Shown one piece after another: positions 1 through 6,689 of a stretch of DNA of 13,149 nucleotides; position 1 is the stretch's first letter; each line of letters begins with the position of its first letter. A program made the translations under genes and the position numbers. Source of the DNA: CAYOEZ01 sp964402955 (lineage in GTDB: Bacteria; Chloroflexota; DTOL01; DAOUCN01); the NCBI GenBank assembly GCA_964402955.1, contig CAYOEZ010000132.1, positions 1-13,149 of the forward strand. The letters are read 5' to 3'. Below the pieces are notes generated by a model that searched no databases, had not been told where the DNA came from, and was given only the letters and a program-made list of their open reading frames with translations.

Positions 1-340
1 CTCGAATGATCATCCTGAAACCATTGACGAGCAGTTGGCCGGACGGCGCGAACCCTCACATAATTAGAGGGGCGTTTTGTCTCATTTCGATGCAAGCAAT
101 ACACCACCACGGGTGTCCCGAGGCCAGTACCCCCCCCTTAGCAGTGGACACATGACAGCCGCACGGACTTTGCACACGCTCTTTGCGAAGCAATCTCCCC
201 TTGGCTCGCCATCGTTGTGAACTTGCTTCTGCCCGGAGCACATCAGTTCACGGCAAATGCTAAGTATCTTCATTAGATCTTCACAACTTTGTGTTATTCT
301 GACCTCGGTCAAGAAAAGAGTGTAGGAGAGTGACAAAAGC
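1..340. other. Upstream non-coding region
   Basis: I see no convincing gene here. One plus-strand frame is open from the window edge to a TAG at 65-67 (about 21 codons, acidic and polar) and could be the C-terminus of an upstream gene, but it is too short to identify. The part just before the adaptor gene is AT-richer than its surroundings. It holds an extended -10-like element, TGTTATTCT at 292-300, without a clear -35, so a promoter for the export operon is plausible but unproven. A good ribosome binding site, AGGAGAG at 324-330, precedes the ATG at 341. Confidence 0.5.
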
Positions 341-1711
341 ATGAAACGCATATTCACGCGGCGCTCCGTATTCGTTGTTGCCACAGCCCTGATCATTGCT
401 GCGGCTGGTTTCTGGTACTACTCGACGCAGATGGCCGCCAAGACGGCCCTTCCTGCGCCGACGATTAAGACGGCCAAGGTCCGTACTGGCGACCTGGTCA
501 TCTCCGTCAACGGCCCCGGCACCCTGATTGCGTCCCAGGAAGCGAACCTGGGCTTCAGGACGCCCGGGCGGCTCACGGAGATCTCTGTGCAGGTCGGCGA
601 TGCGGTCAAGAGTGGACAATCCCTGGCGCGCCTCGACGAGACTGACGCTAAAGCACAGGTTGCCCAGTCAGAAATCGCCCTGAAGACGGCTGAACTGAAG
701 CTGGCCGAGCTCAAGCGCCCGCCCAGCCCCCAGGCCGTCGCCTCGGCACAGGAGAACCTGGCAAGCGCCAAGGCGGCGCAGAATGATCTTCTCGCCGGTG
801 CGACAGAGTCGGAGGTAGCTCTCGCCAAAGCCGATATGAAGCTGGCTGAGATTGGCCTACAGGTGGCTCAGGGCGCCTACGACAAGATCGCTTCTCGTCC
901 CGACGCCGGCGCAACCAGCCAAGCTATGTCATTGTGGCAGGCGACCGTCAGCTTCGAGAAAGCCAGGGCAGTCTATGAGGGAAAGGTGGCCCCTCCCAGT
1001 CAGGAACTGGTGGCGGCAGCCCGGGCCAAGGTGGCTTCGGCTCAGGCACAGCTCGACGCACTCCTGGCCGGACCCACCTCCGAAGACGTCCAAGCCGCGC
1101 AACTGGCCATCGAACAGGCCAAGAACAACCTGACCACGGCGCGCCAGCAACTGGAGAGCGCCACGCTCAAGGCGCCATTCGCCGGTACTGTAACCCTGGT
1201 CAAGGCCAATGTAGGCGAGCTAGTCGGCACAACAGCCATCATCAGCCTGGCCGCAATACAAGAACCGCTCGTGCGCTTCACGATCGAGGAGAGCGACGTA
1301 GCCAGCCTGGCGCCCGGAATGTCAGTGCAGGTGACGTTCGGCGCTCTACCTGATGATCCGTTCACCGGCAAGGTGAGCCGTATCAGCCCAGTTCTGTTCG
1401 TTGTTGATGGCGTCCCGTCGGCTGAGACGATTGCCCAGCTGGACGCCAACCCCAAGCGCCTAGTGCTGCGCGTGGGCATGAGCGCAGATGTCGAAGTGAC
1501 AGCGTCCTCGGCCAAGGGCGTGCTAATCGTGCCCATCGAGGCGCTGCGGGAGCTCGGCGTGAATCAGTACGGTGTCTTCGTTGTCAAGTCTGATGGCCAG
1601 CTCGAGTTGAGGCCGGTGGTCGTCGGCCTGCGCGACTTCGCCAACGCCGAGATCGTGAGCGGCCTGCAGAAGGGTGAGACCGTCAGCACGGGCGCATCTG
1701 CGACGGAATAG
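341..1711 (+). CDS. MacA/HlyD-type periplasmic adaptor of an ABC exporter
   Basis: This 456-residue adaptor subunit probably links the MacB-like permease encoded downstream to the outside and helps expel a substrate that cannot be read from the sequence. An N-terminal membrane anchor (about residues 9-26, no lipobox) is followed by the first half of a biotinyl-lipoyl barrel-sandwich domain (about 62-100). A long Ala/Leu/Lys/Gln-rich coiled-coil hairpin follows (about 102-275), then the second lipoyl half (LKAPFAGTV at 276-284) and beta-barrel and membrane-proximal domains (about 308-456). The hairpin contains an internal repeat: LLAGATESEV near 150 matches LLAGPTSEDV near 241. The start is fixed by AGGAGAG ten bases upstream. 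The stop lies 10 bp before the ATPase start, so the genes form an operon. Family assignment is firm; the substrate is unknown. Confidence 0.93.
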   Translation: MKRIFTRRSVFVVATALIIAAAGFWYYSTQMAAKTALPAPTIKTAKVRTGDLVISVNGPGTLIASQEANLGFRTPGRLTEISVQVGDAVKSGQSLARLDETDAKAQVAQSEIALKTAELKLAELKRPPSPQAVASAQENLASAKAAQNDLLAGATESEVALAKADMKLAEIGLQVAQGAYDKIASRPDAGATSQAMSLWQATVSFEKARAVYEGKVAPPSQELVAAARAKVASAQAQLDALLAGPTSEDVQAAQLAIEQAKNNLTTARQQLESATLKAPFAGTVTLVKANVGELVGTTAIISLAAIQEPLVRFTIEESDVASLAPGMSVQVTFGALPDDPFTGKVSRISPVLFVVDGVPSAETIAQLDANPKRLVLRVGMSADVEVTASSAKGVLIVPIEALRELGVNQYGVFVVKSDGQLELRPVVVGLRDFANAEIVSGLQKGETVSTGASATE

Positions 1712-1721
1712 GGAGACATTC

Positions 1722-2504
1722 GTGAGCGATAATAATAATGCTAAGGTTGTTAACACCGCTGGAGTTGTCAACACCGATAGGGTTGTCAACATAGAGCGCC
1801 TGAGCAAGGTGTATGGCGCCGGCGACGCAACAGTGCACGCTTTGCGTGACGTGACCGTGGACATCAGGCGTGGCGAGTTCGTCGCCATCATGGGGCATTC
1901 CGGGTCCGGTAAGTCAACACTCATGAACATTCTGGGCACGTTGGACCGCCCGACCTCCGGCAGCTACACCCTGGACGGCGTGGATGTCAGCCGTCTCAGC
2001 AAGTCGGCCCTGGCGACTATCCGCAACGAGAAGATTGGGTTCATCTTCCAATCGTTCAACTTGCTGCCGCGCACATCGGCCATCAACCAGGTCATGCTGC
2101 CCACGCTCTACATGCGTGGCGCCAAGCCGCCCGCAGAAGAGCGTGAGCGGCAGGCGCGCAGTATGCTCGAGTCTGTGGGACTCGGAGAGCGGATGCATCA
2201 TCGCCCAAACGAGCTCTCAGGCGGCCAGCAGCAGCGCGTGGCGATTGCGCGGGCGCTCATCAACCGCCCGGCCATCGTTCTGGCTGACGAGCCGACAGGC
2301 AATCTCGACAGCAAAGCCAGTGAGGAGATCATGGCGTTTTTCCGGCGGCTGCGCGACGAGGGCATCACCATCGTCATGGTCACCCATGAGCCAGACATCG
2401 CCAATCACGCCGATCGGGTCATCTGTCTGCGCGATGGCAGCGTTATATCGGATGGGCGTGACGGCTCGCGCTCGTGCATCGAGCGTGTAGGAGGCAAGAC
2501 ATGA
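1722..2504 (+). CDS. MacB/LolD-type ABC transporter ATP-binding protein
   Basis: This cytoplasmic ATPase (260 residues) would power the permease encoded next to it. All motifs of the MacB/LolD/FtsE class are present: Walker A GHSGSGKS (58-65), Q-loop Gln110 in FQSFNLLP, signature LSGGQQQRVAIARAL (165-179), Walker B IVLADEP with D-loop GNLD (185-196), and switch His222 in VTHEP. I chose GTG at 1722 because GGGAG sits six bases upstream at 1711-1715. An in-frame ATG at 1674 lies inside the adaptor gene, has no such site and would add 16 unrelated residues. The stop overlaps the permease ATG by four bases (ATGA). Unusually, residues 9-26 before the ABC domain are three copies of a VVN-xxx hexapeptide encoded by 18-bp DNA repeats. 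Function as an export ATPase is secure. Confidence 0.95.
   Translation: MSDNNNAKVVNTAGVVNTDRVVNIERLSKVYGAGDATVHALRDVTVDIRRGEFVAIMGHSGSGKSTLMNILGTLDRPTSGSYTLDGVDVSRLSKSALATIRNEKIGFIFQSFNLLPRTSAINQVMLPTLYMRGAKPPAEERERQARSMLESVGLGERMHHRPNELSGGQQQRVAIARALINRPAIVLADEPTGNLDSKASEEIMAFFRRLRDEGITIVMVTHEPDIANHADRVICLRDGSVISDGRDGSRSCIERVGGKT
1746..1799 (+). repeat. Three 18-bp tandem repeats in the ATPase N-terminus
   Basis: Units begin at 1746, 1764 and 1782, each opening with GTTGTTAACA or GTTGTCAACA. They encode VVNTAG, VVNTDR and VVNIER just before the ABC domain. The core GTTGNCAAC in units 2 and 3 is also a dyad around one central base. The reading frame is kept because the unit is a multiple of three. 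Most likely this is slippage or duplication in a tolerant N-terminal extension. Confidence 0.8.
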
Positions 2505-3709
2505 ACATCATGGAAACACTTGGAGTGGCCTGGCATGGCCTGGTCGCCAACAAGGTACGCTCTTTTCTGACGACGCTGGGCATTATCATCGGCGTGGCCG
2601 CCGTCATCATTATGATGGCTGTCAGCGCCGGTACGGAGGCCGCCATCGCCGAGGAAATCAACGCCCTCGGCGCCAATCTGATCATCGTCTCGCCGGCCCG
2701 TGGCGTCCCAGGCGCGGCGCGCACGCTGACGTACGATGACGCCCTGGCCCTGGCGACGAGTGTGAGCGGCGTCGCCGGCGTCGCAGCAGAGCAAGCTGGA
2801 ACCGCCCAGACCCTGCGTGCGGGCACTGTTGCACTGTCTGACATTCCGGTCTTGGGCATTACCCCCGGCTTTCCAAAGGTGCGAGATGTGCCGGTGGCCG
2901 ACGGGCGGTTCTTCGCCCAGACTGACCTGGACCGCAAAGCCAAGGTCACTGTCCTGGGAGCGGGAATTGCCAAGGACCTCTTCCCCGCGGGCGGCGCGGT
3001 GGGGCAACAGGTGACGGTCGGCACAACCAAGATGCTGGTCATCGGCGTCATGACGGCGAAAGGCGTCGTGGCCGATGTGGACTACGATGGTCGCATCTAT
3101 CTGCCGCTTACGGTCGTCTACCAGCGCTACCTCACCTCGGCGTCGCAGATCGACCGCGTACGCACTATCTATCTGAAAGCGAATTCGCCGGAAACGCTGG
3201 ACACCGCCATATCCCAGATCAAGAATCTGCTGGCGCGCCGCCATGAGGTGGATGTGAACAAGCCGGACTTCCAGGTGCAGACGCAGCAAGACATCATTGC
3301 CACTCAGGAAGCTACAACCGAAGCGTTCCGTAGTCTGCTGGCGTGGGTAGCAGCTGTATCCCTGATCGTCGGCGGCATCGGCATCATGAACATCATGCTG
3401 GTGTCGGTTACTGAGCGCACGCGCGAGATCGGCCTGCGGGCAGCGGTCGGCGCCTCGCCAGGCGACCTGCGGCTTCAGTTTCTCATGGAGGCCACCGTGT
3501 TGAGCCTCACAGGCGGACTAGTCGGCGTGGCGCTTGGCGTGGGCGGCAGCGCCCTCTTCAGTCGCGCCGGCACAATGCCGACCCAGGTGGTGCCGGAATC
3601 AATCCCAATCGCGTTCTTTGCCGCCGCCGCGATTGGTGTGTTTTTCGGGTTCTTCCCGGCCAACAAGGCGGCCCAGCTCGATCCCATCCAGGCGCTGCGC
3701 CACGAATGA
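2501..3709 (+). CDS. MacB/FtsX-family ABC transporter permease
   Basis: This 402-residue membrane subunit transmits ATPase motion to the adaptor by a MacB-type mechanism. The layout is typical: TM1 (about 22-42), an extracytoplasmic MacB core domain (about 43-275), then three C-terminal helices of the FtsX domain (about 280-302, 330-352 and 367-386). The cytoplasmic coupling segment TERTREIGLRAAVGA (304-318) and the C-terminal PANKAAQLDPIQALRHE (386-402) are family signatures. ATG 2501 is chosen because AGGAGG at 2489-2494 is perfectly spaced and it overlaps the ATPase stop by four bases, indicating translational coupling. An upstream ATG at 2474 would add nine residues and lacks a site. Unlike E. 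coli MacB, ATPase and permease are separate proteins, as is usual outside Proteobacteria. The substrate could be a peptide, lipid, antibiotic or heme-like compound and is not determinable here. Confidence 0.94.
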   Translation: MNIMETLGVAWHGLVANKVRSFLTTLGIIIGVAAVIIMMAVSAGTEAAIAEEINALGANLIIVSPARGVPGAARTLTYDDALALATSVSGVAGVAAEQAGTAQTLRAGTVALSDIPVLGITPGFPKVRDVPVADGRFFAQTDLDRKAKVTVLGAGIAKDLFPAGGAVGQQVTVGTTKMLVIGVMTAKGVVADVDYDGRIYLPLTVVYQRYLTSASQIDRVRTIYLKANSPETLDTAISQIKNLLARRHEVDVNKPDFQVQTQQDIIATQEATTEAFRSLLAWVAAVSLIVGGIGIMNIMLVSVTERTREIGLRAAVGASPGDLRLQFLMEATVLSLTGGLVGVALGVGGSALFSRAGTMPTQVVPESIPIAFFAAAAIGVFFGFFPANKAAQLDPIQALRHE

Positions 3710-3761
3710 GCGCAGGCCAAACAGCAGCTATTCACAAACAAAGAGGAGTTCACAAAAGACC

Positions 3762-4367
3762 ATGAAAACCAAGATTCTCATTTCCGTTCTGTCCATCGTG
3801 CTGGCCATTAGCGCGGCGGCCTGCGGGGCGACTCCCACGCCGACACCGACGGGCAGCGCTCTTGCTACGACCTATGCCGACGCCCTGTCGGCCCGCAATC
3901 AGCTTCTGCTGGGCACGCTCAGGCTACAGGGCACAGCCAATGCCGTTGCTGCAGCGCAGGCCAAGCAGCTTCTGCCGCTCTGGCAAGCCCTGAAGGGACT
4001 GACGACCACGCAAACGGCTGTTAGCGCGGAGATCACCGCCCTGCAGCAGCAAATCGAGCGCGCTATGACTCCTGCACAGATGCAGGCGATTGCCGGTCTG
4101 TCGTTGACGAATGCCGACCTGACGGCCTGGTACACGGAGCAAGGGGTCGTGCTGCCCACGCCGGTGCCAGGCGTCACATCGCAAAGCACACCGGGCACGG
4201 GCGCCGGGCGCAGCTCCACCCTGAGCACAGCAGATCGCGAGGCGACGCGCACTGCCCAGGGTACCATGGGCACGCCTGTTTCCGGCGGCAACGGCGGCAC
4301 CAGCCGCAGCACCATCCTGATGGACAAGGTCATCGAGCTGCTGACACTGAAGGCAAGCGGCGCGTAG
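3762..4367 (+). CDS. Small putative lipoprotein of the export operon
   Basis: This predicted secreted or lipid-anchored protein of 201 residues belongs to no family I recognise. It has a hydrophobic signal segment (about 4-20) ending in SAAAC. That is a weak lipobox because the -3 position is Ala rather than Leu. A Thr-Pro linker (TPTPTPT) follows, as in many Chloroflexota lipoproteins. The middle (about 35-125) is Ala/Gln/Leu-rich and likely helical, possibly a short helical hairpin. The C-terminal third is rich in Gly, Ser and Thr and probably disordered, ending in a short amphipathic segment. A ribosome site AGAGGAG (3742-3748) fixes ATG 3762. The gene lies 52 bp after the permease and before the terminator, so it probably belongs to the export operon, perhaps as an accessory or substrate-binding part. 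The function is inference only. Confidence 0.8.
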   Translation: MKTKILISVLSIVLAISAAACGATPTPTPTGSALATTYADALSARNQLLLGTLRLQGTANAVAAAQAKQLLPLWQALKGLTTTQTAVSAEITALQQQIERAMTPAQMQAIAGLSLTNADLTAWYTEQGVVLPTPVPGVTSQSTPGTGAGRSSTLSTADREATRTAQGTMGTPVSGGNGGTSRSTILMDKVIELLTLKASGA

Positions 4368-4402
4368 CACGACAACCGTGCTTCGGGCCATGATAGCCTT
4401 GT

Positions 4403-4434
4403 TCACCGCAGAGACGCAGAGACCGCAGAGAAAG
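4403..4434. repeat. CGCAGAG-type dispersed intergenic repeat
   Basis: The stretch opens TTCACCGCAGAGACGCAGAG and continues with ACCGCAGAGAAAG, giving three CGCAGAG cores spaced 8-9 bases apart. This class of purine-rich sequence (also seen as CACAGAG variants) recurs as short intergenic repeats in many bacterial genomes, including Chloroflexota, and often gives spurious peptides such as TAETQRPQRK. Its family status is from general knowledge; the copy number in this genome cannot be seen here. Confidence 0.65.
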
Positions 4435-4438
4435 AACC

Positions 4439-4474
4439 GACGAGCGCGCCAGAACTGGCGCGCTCGTCTTCTTG
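4439..4474 (+). terminator. Strong hairpin, likely terminator of the export operon
   Basis: A perfect 14-bp inverted repeat, GACGAGCGCGCCAG (4439-4452) and CTGGCGCGCTCGTC (4455-4468), is separated by only AA. The folded RNA would therefore have about 13 pairs and a GAAC tetraloop. A short TTCTTG tail follows, only a weak U-tract. The hairpin lies 71 bp after the lipoprotein stop and is the only strong candidate terminator for the four-gene operon. Because it directly follows the CGCAGAG repeat, it may instead be part of the repeat element. Confidence 0.7.
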
Positions 4475-4681
4475 CTGCTCGATGTGGTCGGTTTGTACGG
4501 CATCTATCACACGCAACACGAAGCGCATGGGAATATCCCATACCCGGTGACATTCGTCCTGAAGCCTGACGGAACAGTTGCCTGGCGGTTTCTCGGCCTG
4601 GCGCCGCGCGATCGCCCGAAGGTGGAGGATGTCATTCAGGCCTTGGATGCCATCTCAGCGACAGCAAAAGGGCAGCGGTAG
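4475..4681 (+). pseudogene. C-terminal remnant of a redoxin (AhpC/TSA-like) gene
   Basis: The frame from 4475 to the TAG at 4679-4681 encodes about 68 residues that look like the last third of a peroxiredoxin/redoxin. It has a YGIYHTQ segment, then IPYPVTFVLKPDGTVAWRFL, which corresponds to the cis-Pro strand and following hairpin (PxxTFVxxxDGxVxWRxxG in the family), then a C-terminal helix. The N-terminal thioredoxin fold with the active-site cysteine (CxxC or peroxidatic Cys) is absent, and the similarity stops about 10-20 bp after the hairpin at 4439-4468. No ribosome site or good start is present; TTG at 4472 is the only in-frame candidate. I read it as a truncated, non-functional gene. 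Residues in the surviving part show no stops, so the loss may be recent. Confidence 0.7.
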
Positions 4682-4706
4682 CAAGTTAGCGGTAGCTGCC
4701 GCTGCC
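4671..4706 (+). terminator. Hairpin at the end of the redoxin remnant
   Basis: GGCAGCGGTAGC (4671-4682) can pair with GCTGCCGCTGCC (4695-4706) over 12 bp with one G-U pair and a 12-base loop. It overlaps the redoxin stop codon. No T-run follows, so termination is uncertain. It could be the original 3' end structure of the lost redoxin gene. Confidence 0.35.
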
Positions 4707-4803
4707 TGGCATTGCATCAATCTGCTACGCGATATGGCTCCGCTAGTTCGACGATTGTTCCACCCTGCGATAGCATCGCAAGAACCCCGGCGGATCAGCC
4801 GCC

Positions 4804-5340
4804 TCATCCCTGGCGCGCCTCCCCGATATCCTGTATGAGCGCGGCCACCAAAGCTGTCCAGCCTGTCTGGTGGCTGGCGCCAATTCCAGCGCCTGTATCA
4901 CCGTGGAAGTACTCATAGAACAGGGGGTAGTCGCGCCAGTGAGGATCATCAGCAGGGTATGAACCGGCGCCAAACACCAGCCGCTGGCCACTGCCCGGAT
5001 CGGGCAGAAAGATGCTCGCCAGGCGCATGCACAAGTCATCTGCGGCCTCGTCCCATGTCAGCCACTTCCCTGAGCCTGCCGGCGCTTCCACCTTCAGCGT
5101 GTCGCCGTAGTGGTGATGGAACTTGCGCAAGGCGGAGATCACCAGGTAGTTCACAGGGAACCAGATCGGGCCACGCCAGTTTGAGTTGCCGCCAAACAGG
5201 CCGCTGCGCGATTCAGCAGGTTCGTAGCGCACTGTGTATGTGTTGCCATTGACGCCAAATTCATAGGGGTGCTCCAGATGATAGCGGGAGAGCGAGCGCA
5301 AACCATAATCGGATAGAAAATCCTGTAGGTCGTATTGGCG
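4804..5340 (-). pseudogene. C-terminal remnant of an MGH1/GH63-like glucosidase
   Basis: Reading minus strand from about 5340 to the TGA at 4804-4806 gives about 178 residues matching the end of large (roughly 850-900 residue) bacterial glucosidases of the MGH1-like/GH63 clan. Diagnostic stretches are FLSDYGLRSLSRYH, EPAESRSGLFGGNSNWRG followed by PIWFPVNYL, then DPHWRDYPLFYEYFHGD and GASHQTGWTALVAALI. Roughly three quarters of the protein, including most of the (alpha/alpha)6 barrel, is missing. Upstream of about 5340 the frame stays open to an ATG at 5415, but those residues do not resemble the family, and I found no continuation in the other minus frames. This is a 5'-truncated gene with no recognisable start signal, converging on the redoxin remnant. 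The surviving coding sequence is intact to its natural stop. Confidence 0.8.
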
Positions 5341-5671
5341 CCTGGCTGCATCCAGATGTTGACATCTGACCCTTGACGGAGTGGGGTGGCGGATACGATC
5401 TGCACGTGCCGGCAAAGCATCATTGCCCTAAGTGCGTTCCTCCGCAGCGGTGTCCCTGTCATAGGTAATCGGGGCTAATGCCCCAGCTGTGCAATGGACC
5501 ATGCACCCAGATGCGGCAGACAGCATGGTATGAGCGATGTACGAGCAATGAACATGTGATAGCCAGTAGCAGGTCATCACATCAAGCGGTCAGCCGTCCG
5601 TGGCGTTTGTCGGCGCCCTCGCTACGTCTCATTTCACAAAGACTCGGCCGTCATGCAGACTGCACCCTTGG
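5341..5671. other. Non-coding stretch between glucosidase remnant and redox operon
   Basis: I see no supported gene. Short open frames here have no ribosome site and no family resemblance. A small hairpin, GGGGC-TAAT-GCCCC (5471-5484), lacks a T-run. No clear terminator follows the stop of the minus-strand operon at 5672. The stretch probably represents decayed DNA left after loss of the rest of the glucosidase gene. Confidence 0.5.
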
Positions 5672-6682
5672 CTACTTGCTTCCAGATCCCCATCTGAACA
5701 CAAACGACCGCAGGTAGCTGATTACATCCCACATGTCTTGCTCCGTGTAGAGCGATCCCCATTCCGGCATCCCCGTGCCCATGCCGCCGCGCAGGATTTT
5801 CCCTTGCAGCAAGACTTCACTCGCCCCCAGCATGGTCGCTGCGTCGGTGAAGTCAGCAGGACCCTTCTTTCGCTCAGGGTCCATCTTGGTAAGCCCCGGC
5901 AGATTCACGCCCGCCGTGCCGTCTCCCTTTCCTTTTTCGCCATGACAGGCGGCGCAGTCTCGTCCAAAGAGCTTCTGCCCGCGGGTGAGCGACGCTTGCC
6001 CGACTGTGCGCAGCCAGGAGAAGGCAACCAGGTCCCACAAGTCGTCGTCGCTGAGCGCCGCGTAGCCCGCATCTGCACGCAGGCGGCCATACACGTCGCT
6101 GGGGGAATGTGTGCGCAGGTAGTTGATGTCGCTCAGTTCAGGCGGTGGTGTGATGCCCGACACCGCCCCGCGCGCGGCGGAAGGCGCTGACTGCGGTACG
6201 TTCGCTGCCGGGTGCAGGGCGTCGATGTCTATGTTCATTCGCTGGAACAGCGGCGCATTCGCCGGGGCTTTGGTCAGATCGCCAGCCTGAGCCGGATCAA
6301 CAACCTCGATCACCCCGCGCATGCGCCAATGGTCGGCGCTGCACCAGCGCGTGCAGGCAAAGGCGAATCGCCCGGCTTTGTCCGCTACGAACTCCACTTC
6401 TTGCACGTGTCCAGGCAGAATCTCGTTGACCTCGATGCCCAGATCCGGAATGGTCAAACCATGCACAACGTCGGTTGCCTCAAGGCGCAAGCGCACGCGT
6501 TCTCCCAACTTGACCGTGATGTTCTTGGGCTGCCAGTCGCCATTGTTCGGCGAGCTGGCTTTCAGCAGGATGACGTGTACGCCGGGCGAATGCGTCCGCA
6601 GGCCTTGGTAGGCAAATAGCAATGCCGGAAACATGACGAGGACAGCGATTACAACAGTTGTTGCGAGCAATTCACGTCTCAT
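5672..6682 (-). CDS. CuA-type cupredoxin fused to cytochrome c
   Basis: This 336-residue membrane-anchored electron carrier resembles the soluble part of caa3/ba3 oxidase subunit II. One N-terminal membrane helix (about 7-25) is followed by a cupredoxin domain (about 35-127). The latter has a complete CuA ligand set: His74 in DVVHGLTIPD, and Cys110, Cys114, His118 and Met121 in CTRWCSADHWRM. Class I cytochrome c follows (about 230-330), with heme site CAACH (243-247) and a likely Met ligand in GMPEWG (Met305). The linker 180-228 ends like a cytochrome c C-terminal helix but has no heme motif, so it may be a degenerate domain. ATG 6682 lies 7 bp after the thioredoxin-fusion stop; the longer frame to 6766 lies inside that gene. 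The ribosome site is weak, so coupling is likely. No oxidase subunit I is near, so its partner is unknown. Confidence 0.88.
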   Translation of the reverse strand: MRRELLATTVVIAVLVMFPALLFAYQGLRTHSPGVHVILLKASSPNNGDWQPKNITVKLGERVRLRLEATDVVHGLTIPDLGIEVNEILPGHVQEVEFVADKAGRFAFACTRWCSADHWRMRGVIEVVDPAQAGDLTKAPANAPLFQRMNIDIDALHPAANVPQSAPSAARGAVSGITPPPELSDINYLRTHSPSDVYGRLRADAGYAALSDDDLWDLVAFSWLRTVGQASLTRGQKLFGRDCAACHGEKGKGDGTAGVNLPGLTKMDPERKKGPADFTDAATMLGASEVLLQGKILRGGMGTGMPEWGSLYTEQDMWDVISYLRSFVFRWGSGSK

Positions 6683-6689
6683 AGTTAGC

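Noticed and set aside
1674..1721. Upstream ATG extension of the ATPase
   Set aside because: It lies inside the adaptor gene and lacks a ribosome site, while GTG 1722 has a well-spaced one.
2405..3289. Long minus-strand open frame of 294 codons
   Set aside because: It lies opposite the permease gene, which has full family motifs and a ribosome site. The minus-strand product resembles no family.
4378..4569. Small plus-strand open frame across the repeat and hairpin
   Set aside because: Its sequence is simply the translated CGCAGAG repeat and hairpin, a common false gene.
5471..5484. GGGGC-TAAT-GCCCC hairpin as a terminator
   Set aside because: The stem is only five pairs, has no T-run on either strand, and is not just downstream of any intact gene.
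5478..5717. Small plus-strand open frame in the gap before the redox operon
   Set aside because: It has no ribosome site and no recognisable family, and overlaps the end of the CuA-cytochrome c gene.
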